Below, one piece after another: positions 32,442 to 41,548 of a stretch of 41,548 nt of DNA. How positions within the stretch are numbered: the stretch's first letter is position 1; each line of letters begins with the position of its first letter. The translations under genes were made by a program, and so were the position numbers. The notes under the pieces are model-generated. The model did not search any database and was not told the origin of the DNA. It saw only the letters and a list, made by a program, of their open reading frames with translations. The DNA comes from Frankia alni (lineage in GTDB: Bacteria > Actinomycetota > Actinomycetes > Frankiales > Frankiaceae), in the NCBI GenBank assembly GCA_026225295.1, contig JAMFSN010000029.1, positions 1-41,548 on the forward strand, in the 5' to 3' direction.

Positions 32442-34898
32442 TCAGGTGGTCGCGATGGTCGCCCGGTAGCAGTCGTAGACGCCCTCAATCCTGCGGACCG
32501 AGGCGATCAACGTTTCGAGTTCGTCGTGGCCGGCCACTTCGACGGTGAACCGGGCGTGGGCGACGCGGTCGCGGCGGGTGGTCGTCGACGCCGCGCGGAC
32601 CGCGGCGGACGAGTCGCACAAGGTCTGGGTGATGTCGGCCAGCAGGCCGTGCCGGTCGAAGGCTTCCACCGCGATCGTGGCCGGGAACGTCGCGTCGGTG
32701 GGCGGCAGCCAGCTCGTCACGGCGACCCGGTCGCGTCCGGGGGCGGGCGCCGCGACATTCGAGCACTCTTCCCGGTGCAGCGAGACCCCCCGGTTGTGGG
32801 TGGGGAAACCGACCACCCCGTCGCCCGGCAGCGGGAGACAACATCGCGCCACCCGAACCGGAACCTCGACACTGTCGTCGCCGACCTCGGCCCGGCCCGC
32901 CCACCCGTCCGGGTCGGAGGCCCGGGTCTCGGGACGCGCCGGGTCGCCGCAGCCCAGGACACCGGCCGGCACCGGACCGCCGTCCAGCGCGACCCGGGCC
33001 GCCACCGCGGCCGGATCCGGTCGCGGGGCGCCGTCGACGGCCCCGTCCGCGCCGGTCGGAGGGGCACCGTCCGGAGGTGCACCGTCCGGAGGGGCACCGG
33101 TCGGGAGCGAGCCGGCCACGGCCGCCACCGGCGGCCGGGGGGCCATCGGATCCGTCGAGAACCGGCCGGACGCCCCGGCGCCGGCCGCCTTGGGAACCAC
33201 GTCCATCGCCCCCGGACCGGCCGGGGCCGTCGCGCCGGTCGTCGGGCCGGTCGCCGGGTCGCTCGAACCGGCTGCTCCGGTCCGCAGCTGCCGCCGGATC
33301 CGGACCCGGGCCCGGGACGTCTTCACGAACGCCAGCCAGTGGGCCGAAGGGCCCGCGTCGGGCGCTTCCGAGGTCAGGATTTCGACCACGTCCCCGCTGC
33401 GCAACCGCGTCTGCAACGGCACCAGGCGGCCGTTCACCCGGGCCCCCATGCAGTGGTTGCCGACGTCGGAATGCACCGCGTACGCCACGTCGACCGGGGT
33501 CGAACCGGTCGGCAGCGCGAGCGTGTCGCCCCGGGGGGTGAACGTCAGGACCTCGTCGGCGTCGAGATCGGACGACAGCGACTCGAGGAACTCGCGGGGG
33601 TCGGGCGCGTCGGCCTGCCAGTCCAGCAGGCTGTGCAACCAGGCCAGCCCCTCCAGCCGGGCCCCGTCGGCGCCCGGCCCGATCGGCCGGGCCACGATCC
33701 CGGTCTCGGCGAGCCGGTGCATCGAACGGGTCCGGATCTGGATGTGCACCGGCCGGCCGGTCGGATCGACGACCGTGGTGTGCAGCGACTGGTACATGTT
33801 GAACTTCGGGGTGGCCACGAAGTCGCGCAGCCGGCCCGGCACCGGTCGCCACAGTGCATGGGCGACGCCGAGCGCCGCGTAGCAGTCCGGCACCGAATCG
33901 ACGAGGACCAGGACCCGGACGAGGTCGTTGATGTCCGCGGCCGGATGGCCGCGCTCCTGGGCGCGCTTCCAGATCGAGAACAGGTGGCTGGTCCGGACGG
34001 ACACGTCCGCCTTGATCTTGCTTTCCGACAGCTGCGCCTCAAGATCGTGGACTACGCCCTCGAGGGTGCCGGACCGCCGGTCGGCGGCGGTGAACTCGTC
34101 GACCTGCTCGCGGGTCCGTGCGTACTCCTCGGGATGCAGCACCTCGAACGCCCGGTCCTCCAGCTCCCGCTTCACCACGCTGACCCCCAGCCGGTGGGCC
34201 AACGGGCTGAGCACCTCGAGCGTGACCCGGGCGATCCGCTGCTGCTTGGCCGCCGACTGGAAGCCCAGGGTGCGCATGTTGTGGAGCCGGTCGGCGATCT
34301 TGATGACGAGCACCCGGTAGTCGGCGGCGAGGGCGAAAATGAGCTTGCGCAGCGTCTCGGCCTCCGCGGCGTCCCCGAACCGCATCTTGTCGAGCTTCGT
34401 GACCCCGTCGACGAGCGCGGCGACCTCGGGCCCGAACTCCGACCGCGCGTCCTCCAGGGTGTAGCTGGTGTCCTCGACGGTGTCGTGCAGCAGCGCCGCG
34501 ACCAGCGTCGTCGTGTCGACACCGAGGTCGGCGAGAATCTCGGCGACCGCGAGCGGGTGGGTGATGTACGGGTCGCCACTGCGGCGCATCTGGCCGGCGT
34601 GCATGCGTTCGGCCACGTAGTACGAGCGGCGCACGACCTCCAGGTCGGCCTTCGGATGGGTCACGCGGTGGGCGCTGGCCACCTGCCGCAGCTCGGGCGG
34701 CAGCTGGGGCGAGCCGGCCGACCGGCCGGAGGCACCCAGGCGGCGCGCGACCCGCCGGGCGAACCGGCCGCCGATGGTACCGGCCGCCGACCGGGGCACG
34801 GCACCGTCCGGGTGGGCGCCCAGTGGCACGCCACCCAACGGTCCGGCACCGAGCGGCACGCCGCCCAGCGGTCCGCTCCCGGCCGCCTCAGCACCCAT
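32442..34898 (-). CDS. Rel/SpoT homologue: hydrolase intact, synthetase degraded
   Basis: An 818-aa RSH-type protein with HD hydrolase, synthetase, TGS, helical, zinc-finger (ARCCLPLPGD, 684-692) and ACT domains. The hydrolase centre is complete: YITHP with H114, LLHDTVEDT with H138, D139, E142 and D143, and IADRLHNMRT with D203 and N207. The synthetase centre is not: GRPKH of active enzymes is VRTSH (301-305, Lys to Ser), the lysine of the next turn is Arg, the catalytic Glu before QIRT is His385 (PVHIQIRT), and AAHW is VARP. So it is probably a dedicated (p)ppGpp hydrolase. The region 540-675 is a disordered Pro/Gly/Ala insert. ATG at 34898 with GGGGAG upstream. It lies 187 bases downstream of a second Rel. 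Confidence 0.9.
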   Translation of the reverse strand: MGAEAAGSGPLGGVPLGAGPLGGVPLGAHPDGAVPRSAAGTIGGRFARRVARRLGASGRSAGSPQLPPELRQVASAHRVTHPKADLEVVRRSYYVAERMHAGQMRRSGDPYITHPLAVAEILADLGVDTTTLVAALLHDTVEDTSYTLEDARSEFGPEVAALVDGVTKLDKMRFGDAAEAETLRKLIFALAADYRVLVIKIADRLHNMRTLGFQSAAKQQRIARVTLEVLSPLAHRLGVSVVKRELEDRAFEVLHPEEYARTREQVDEFTAADRRSGTLEGVVHDLEAQLSESKIKADVSVRTSHLFSIWKRAQERGHPAADINDLVRVLVLVDSVPDCYAALGVAHALWRPVPGRLRDFVATPKFNMYQSLHTTVVDPTGRPVHIQIRTRSMHRLAETGIVARPIGPGADGARLEGLAWLHSLLDWQADAPDPREFLESLSSDLDADEVLTFTPRGDTLALPTGSTPVDVAYAVHSDVGNHCMGARVNGRLVPLQTRLRSGDVVEILTSEAPDAGPSAHWLAFVKTSRARVRIRRQLRTGAAGSSDPATGPTTGATAPAGPGAMDVVPKAAGAGASGRFSTDPMAPRPPVAAVAGSLPTGAPPDGAPPDGAPPTGADGAVDGAPRPDPAAVAARVALDGGPVPAGVLGCGDPARPETRASDPDGWAGRAEVGDDSVEVPVRVARCCLPLPGDGVVGFPTHNRGVSLHREECSNVAAPAPGRDRVAVTSWLPPTDATFPATIAVEAFDRHGLLADITQTLCDSSAAVRAASTTTRRDRVAHARFTVEVAGHDELETLIASVRRIEGVYDCYRATIATT

Positions 34899-35085
34899 GG
34901 TTTCTCCCCACCCCCGTCGCGCGCCGGGCCGAAGGCGCCCCCCCGCCCGGTCGGCCCACCCGTACCGCTACCGCCACACCCGCCGCCGCACCCGCACCCG
35001 CCGCCGCCGGTCGACCCCGGCCCGGGCCGCGCCACCACGCCAACTGCGCGACGGCGGAAACGGTCCGGATCAGGTGCACGCGCCC

Positions 35086-37836
<2,751 letters not shown>

Positions 37837-38104
37837 TGGGCGCTCCCCCGTCAGATGTCCTGAAGCTGTCCTGAGGGTAACGCCGAGTTGTCGGACGGCG
37901 TTCCCCAGGCCCGTTGGCCCTATCGTCCCTTACCGGGCCCAGTCGCGACGAGTCGTACCTGGCCCGGCGAAGGTGGCCGGGACGGGACGAGCCCGGCGGT
38001 GTCCGCCGGTGGCTGCCCGGGGTCGTCGACGCGCGCTGACCGACTCAGGCCGACCGGGGTCGGGGTCAACGGCGAGGGGTGGCAGCGCGGGAAGCGGACG
38101 TGGG

Positions 38105-38665
38105 TCAGTCGACGGCGAGGACGGCGTCGACCGACAACGGTGCGACCCGGGCCCGGCCCGGCAGGAACGTCAGCTCCAGCAGCACCACCAGGCCCAACGG
38201 GGTGGCCCCGGCCCGTTCGACCAGCGCGGCGGCGGCCGTCGCGGTTCCTCCGGTGGCCAGCACATCGTCGACGATCAGCACGCGTTCACCGGTTCCGAAC
38301 GCGTCGGCGTGCACTTCGAGGGTCGCCGACCCGTACTCCAGGTCGTAGGACTGCGCGATTGTGGCCCCGGGCAGTTTGCCCTGCTTGCGGATCGGGACGA
38401 CCCCCGCGCCGATCTGGTAGGCGGCCGGCGCGGCGAGCAGGAAACCGCGCGCTTCGATCCCGGCGATGAGCGTCGCGCCATGGGCCGCCGCGACCGCCGC
38501 GATGGCATCGACCACGGTGGCGAAGGCGCTCGGCGACGCGAGGACCGGAGTGATGTCTTTGAAGATCACGCCCGGGCTGGGGAAATCGGGAACATCACGA
38601 ATGTTCGCCCGCAGCGCATCGGCGGCCCGCCCGATCGCGTCCGCCGTCGTCCCCGTCGCCACCAT
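38105..38665 (-). CDS. apt: adenine phosphoribosyltransferase
   Basis: A 186-aa purine-salvage enzyme turning adenine and PRPP into AMP. The PRPP-binding motif is ERVLIVDDVLATGGTA; the N-terminal substrate segment is IRDVPDFPSPGVIFKDITPVL; AGIEARGFLLAAPAAY and RKQGKLPG are the other conserved loops. Length is normal. The ATG at 38665 has GAGGAG nine bases upstream. Order secD-secF-apt-rel is conserved in Actinobacteria. APRT adjacent to Rel is a long-known arrangement, and (p)ppGpp inhibits several purine enzymes, but no direct link is visible here. The 146-base gap to secF holds no gene. Confidence 0.96.
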   Translation of the reverse strand: MVATGTTADAIGRAADALRANIRDVPDFPSPGVIFKDITPVLASPSAFATVVDAIAAVAAAHGATLIAGIEARGFLLAAPAAYQIGAGVVPIRKQGKLPGATIAQSYDLEYGSATLEVHADAFGTGERVLIVDDVLATGGTATAAAALVERAGATPLGLVVLLELTFLPGRARVAPLSVDAVLAVD

Positions 38666-38811
38666 CGTTGCCGGCTCCTCATTCCCACCGCGGCCATCGG
38701 CGACGATCAGCCGGTGGCCAGGGTGCTACAAAACGGACTTCGGACCCGCGCGGGCGACCGGGCGTTCGCGCCCCGGTGCCGCCCGGGAACCACTGGATCG
38801 TCGGGCTCAGC

Positions 38812-40071
38812 CTAGCGGCGGCGTTTGCCGCCCGATCGGCCCCCGCGCCCGCCGCGGCCGCGCGGGGCGGCCCGCCGGGCGCCGGGACTGGCCGGTCGGG
38901 GGCGCGACCCGCCCGTGCCCGAACCGGCCGGGCGCGAGCCGGTGGCGACGTAGGACGCTTCGTCGGCGCCGTCCCGGGGCCCGTCCGGGCCGGCCGGGTC
39001 GCCCGATTCCCGGGCCCCGCCCGGGCCGTCGCGGTCGAGGAGCGCCGTCGCACCGCTCCGACCGGCCCCGCCGGACGCCGCCTTGGCCTGCTTGGCCTCG
39101 TTCCGGGCGGCAGCCGCCCGCCGCCGGGTCACCTCGGTGGTCAGTTCCTTGATCTTGGGCTCACGGTTCTTGAAGTCGACCAGCAGCGGGGTGGCGATGA
39201 AGATCGAGGAGTAGGCGCCCGACGCGAGCCCGACGAACTGGGCGAGCGCGAGGTCCTCCAGCGTGCCGGCGCCCAGCAGTCCGGCCCCGACGAACAGCAG
39301 CGACGCAACCGGGATCAGCGCGACGAACGACGTGTTGATCGACCGCATCAGGGTCTCGTTGAGCGCATCGTTGGCGGCCTCGGCGTAGGTGCGACGCGCG
39401 GTCGTGCCGATGACGGCGGTGTTCTCCCGCACCTTGTCGAACACCACGACGGTGTCGTAGAGCGAGAAACCGAGAATGGTCAGCAACGCGATGACCGTCG
39501 ACGGCGTCACCTCGAAACCGACGATCGAATAGATCCCGGCCGTCACCACCAGGTCGTGGACGAGGGCCACCATCGCGGCGGCGGCCATTTTCCACTCGTA
39601 CCGGATCGACAGGTAGAACGCGACCAGGACCAGGAAGACAACCAGCCCCTGGACCGCTTTCTTGGTGATCGTCGAACCCCAGGACGCGCCGACCGTCGAG
39701 ATACTGATCTTGTTGGCCTGGTCCCCGAACTGCTTGACGATCGCGCTCTCGACCTGGTTGGCCTGCGCGTCGGTCAGCGTCGGGGTCTGCACCCGCAGCT
39801 GCTTGGACGTCGTCAGTTCCTGGATGACGGAGTCCGTCGGGTTCACGCCGGCTGAGCTGAGCATCGAGCGGGCATCCTGCACCGATTGACCGTTGGCGCC
39901 GAACGTGAAGAGCGCGCCGCCCTTGAAATCGATGCTGAACGTGAAGCCCCGGAAAATCATGCTGAGGATGCAGACCAGCAGCACGAAACCGGAGAACGCG
40001 TACCAGTAGCGGCGCCGGCCGACCAGGTCGGTGTGGGATTCGCCGCGGTACAGGCGGGTGATGGCCGACAT
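38812..40071 (-). CDS. secF: protein translocase subunit SecF
   Basis: A 419-aa membrane protein that works with SecD to pull exported proteins through SecYEG using the proton gradient. Membrane helix 1 (ISGFVLLVCILSMIF-like, about 25-42) is followed by the SecF start of the periplasmic loop, IDFKGGALFTF, the periplasmic domain, and five further helices, including LVALVHDLVVTAGIY and ALLTILGFSLYDTVVVFDKVREN, the SecF signature. The C-terminal about 110 residues are a disordered Arg/Gly/Ala-rich cytoplasmic tail, longer than usual. The ATG at 40071 comes two bases after the secD stop, so the two genes are coupled. Confidence 0.96.
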   Translation of the reverse strand: MSAITRLYRGESHTDLVGRRRYWYAFSGFVLLVCILSMIFRGFTFSIDFKGGALFTFGANGQSVQDARSMLSSAGVNPTDSVIQELTTSKQLRVQTPTLTDAQANQVESAIVKQFGDQANKISISTVGASWGSTITKKAVQGLVVFLVLVAFYLSIRYEWKMAAAAMVALVHDLVVTAGIYSIVGFEVTPSTVIALLTILGFSLYDTVVVFDKVRENTAVIGTTARRTYAEAANDALNETLMRSINTSFVALIPVASLLFVGAGLLGAGTLEDLALAQFVGLASGAYSSIFIATPLLVDFKNREPKIKELTTEVTRRRAAAARNEAKQAKAASGGAGRSGATALLDRDGPGGARESGDPAGPDGPRDGADEASYVATGSRPAGSGTGGSRPRPASPGARRAAPRGRGGRGGRSGGKRRR

Positions 40072-40073
40072 GC

Positions 40074-41548
40074 CTAGACCCCCCGCCCGCGACGCGGGGC
40101 GCCGCCGGCCGCCGGACCACCCGACGAGGGGCCGCCGGCCGCCGGACCACCGGTCGAGCTGGGCGTGCGCTTGGACAGCCGGGCCCGGTCCGGCTGCGGG
40201 ACGACCGGGGTCGCCCGGTCGGCCCCGGGGGTGACCCGGGTCCGCAGCCCGCTGTACTTCCCGGTCGAGAAGAACGGCTTACGGACCAGCAACGTCACCA
40301 CTGGTTTGGTGAACAGGAACACGACGACCACGTCCAGGATGGTCGACAGGCCGAGGGTGAACGCGAAACCGCGCACCGAGCCGATCGACAGGATGTACAG
40401 GATGGCCGCCGCCATGAACGAGACGGTGTCGGCCGACAGAATGGTGCGGCGAGCCCGGACCCAGGCCCGTTCGACGCTGGTCCGGACGCTGCGGCCCTCG
40501 CGGACCTCGTCTTTCAACCGTTCGAAGAACACCACGAACGAGTCGGCGGTGACACCGACCGACACGATGAGGCCGGCGATACCGGCCAGGCTGAGCGTGA
40601 ATCCGATCAGGACGCCCAGCAGCACCACCGACGCGTACACCAGGGCCCCGCTGATCAGCAGCGAGCCGATGGTCACCAAGCCGAGCGCGCGGTAGTACAG
40701 GAAGAAGTAAATGACGACCAGGAACAGGCCCAGGGCGCCGGCGATCAGGCCGCCCCGCAAGGACTCGCTACCCAGAGTCGGCGAGATCGTCTCGGCGTCG
40801 GACTTCTCGAACGTCAGCGGCAGCGAGCCGTACTTCAGCACGCTGGCCAGGGTGCTGGCCGTCTTCTGGGTGAACCCGCCCGAGATCTGGGCCGAGCCGG
40901 AGATCCGCTGATCGATCTGCGGCGCGGACTGCACGACGCCGTCCAGCACGATCGCGACGTATTTGTTGATGGTCGCCTCGGTGAGCTTGGTGAACTTGCC
41001 CTGACCCTTGCCGGTGAAGTCGACGTTGACTTCCCACCCGGTCGTGACCGACGTGGTGCCGCCGCTCTGCTGAAGCGTGGCCTGGGCGGTCTTCACGTCG
41101 GTACCGACCACGGCGGCCGGCTTGAGCAGGTACTTGGTCGTTCCGTCCTCACTGCACGCGGCGAGCCAGTCGGCCGGGGTGTCAGTGCTGGCCGAACCGG
41201 TCCGCAGCGTTGTTTTCCCGCAGGTCAGGCTGTTGTAGTAGTTCTGGACGCTGACCGGCGGGGTGGCCGCACCCCCGGCCGCGAACCGCGCGGAGCCGCC
41301 CTTGGGAGTGGGCGTGGCGCTGGCCTTCGGAGTGGCGCTGGCCTTCGGGGTCGCGGTCGCCTTCGGGGTCGCGCCGGCGCTCGGGGTGGCCGCCGGGGCC
41401 TTGGTGGCCGAGGGAGTGGGTGTCGGGGTCGGGGTGGCCGCGCCCTGCGTGTAGACCTCGCGGAAACGCAGTTCCGCGGTCTGCCCGACGAGATTCACGA
41501 CGTCGTTGCGGCCCTTGCCGGGCACGGAGATGTCGATGGTGTTGCCGG
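40074..41548 (-). CDS. secD: protein translocase subunit SecD (5' end beyond window)
   Basis: SecD, partner of SecF; the gene runs past the right edge, so its first membrane helix and the start are missing. The frame is open to 41548, and the visible methionine codon at 41525 is internal (ISVPGKGRNDVVNLVGQTAELRF, part of the first periplasmic domain). The P1 domain is interrupted by an about 45-residue Thr/Pro/Ala/Lys-rich insert coded by an 18-bp repeat. Then come the fragment LLKPAAVVGTDVKTAQ, the P1-base, and six helices with GVTADSFVVFFERLKDEVREG, the SecD signature. The C-terminus is a Gly/Ala/Pro/Arg-rich tail. It is two bases upstream of secF. yajC would be expected beyond the window. 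Confidence 0.95.
   Translation of the reverse strand, partial: GNTIDISVPGKGRNDVVNLVGQTAELRFREVYTQGAATPTPTPTPSATKAPAATPSAGATPKATATPKASATPKASATPTPKGGSARFAAGGAATPPVSVQNYYNSLTCGKTTLRTGSASTDTPADWLAACSEDGTTKYLLKPAAVVGTDVKTAQATLQQSGGTTSVTTGWEVNVDFTGKGQGKFTKLTEATINKYVAIVLDGVVQSAPQIDQRISGSAQISGGFTQKTASTLASVLKYGSLPLTFEKSDAETISPTLGSESLRGGLIAGALGLFLVVIYFFLYYRALGLVTIGSLLISGALVYASVVLLGVLIGFTLSLAGIAGLIVSVGVTADSFVVFFERLKDEVREGRSVRTSVERAWVRARRTILSADTVSFMAAAILYILSIGSVRGFAFTLGLSTILDVVVVFLFTKPVVTLLVRKPFFSTGKYSGLRTRVTPGADRATPVVPQPDRARLSKRTPSSTGGPAAGGPSSGGPAAGGAPRRGRGV
41314..41385 (-). repeat. 18-bp tandem repeat in secD
   Basis: Four 18-base units (41314-41331, 41332-41349, 41350-41367, 41368-41385), the first two nearly identical and the others diverged. 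In frame they encode ATPKAS-like hexapeptides, forming the flexible insert in the first periplasmic domain of SecD. Confidence 0.75.

Overview
The window is chromosomal DNA of a high-GC actinobacterium. GC is very high throughout, GTG starts are common, and strong GC hairpins lack U-tracts. Two gene blocks follow actinobacterial order as I recall it from Mycobacterium: peroxiredoxin / DUF3052 / homodimeric-type aceE, and secD-secF-apt-rel with an extracytoplasmic cyclophilin nearby. It looks like a Frankia/Nakamurella-type lineage rather than Mycobacterium or Streptomyces, but the genus cannot be fixed from sequence alone. There is no CRISPR array, insertion sequence or recognisable prophage; this is mostly core genome with lineage-specific insertions.

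Layout. 0-3.5 kb: tRNA-Val, a small zinc-ribbon protein, an AhpE-like peroxiredoxin, a DUF4234 membrane protein, a DUF3052 protein, two DnaA-box-like sites and YjbQ. 3.7-9.7 kb: aceE with a long terminator hairpin, an unrecognised 306-aa protein, a PAP2 phosphatase/diacylglycerol kinase fusion and a DUF5999 protein. 10-13.6 kb: a coupled pair of membrane glycosyltransferases (GT2 and GT-C type). 13.6-16.3 kb: small genes (CoA-binding protein, YbaK-type deacylase, solitary RelE/ParE-like toxin, TerD, DUF1003). 16.6-20.1 kb: replicative dnaE. 20.4-21.6 kb: an anchored Ig-like surface protein. 21.9-25.2 kb: an acyl-CoA module (two MaoC-like hydratase subunits, acyl-CoA dehydrogenase, SDR) able to cover the dehydrogenation, hydration and hydroxyacyl-oxidation steps of a beta-oxidation-like route. 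25.6-32.4 kb: cyclophilin, SF2 helicase, XRE/TPR regulator, MFS transporter and a mycothiol-dependent isomerase-family protein. 32.4-41.5 kb: two tandem full-length Rel/SpoT homologues, apt, secF and secD (secD runs off the right edge).

The most notable result is the pair of Rel homologues. The copy next to apt (35086-37836) has lost the HD-hydrolase metal residues but keeps an intact (p)ppGpp synthetase centre. The downstream copy (32442-34898) has the reverse pattern: intact hydrolase and degraded synthetase. The usual single bifunctional actinobacterial Rel therefore seems to be split in place into a dedicated synthetase and a dedicated hydrolase, an arrangement analogous to RelA/SpoT of gamma-proteobacteria.

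Other points are an XRE regulator whose helix-turn-helix is complete only if translation starts at a CTG codon, an adjacent MFS gene with no canonical start for its first membrane helix, and a strong 14-bp hairpin in the divergent gap between the helicase and the XRE regulator.
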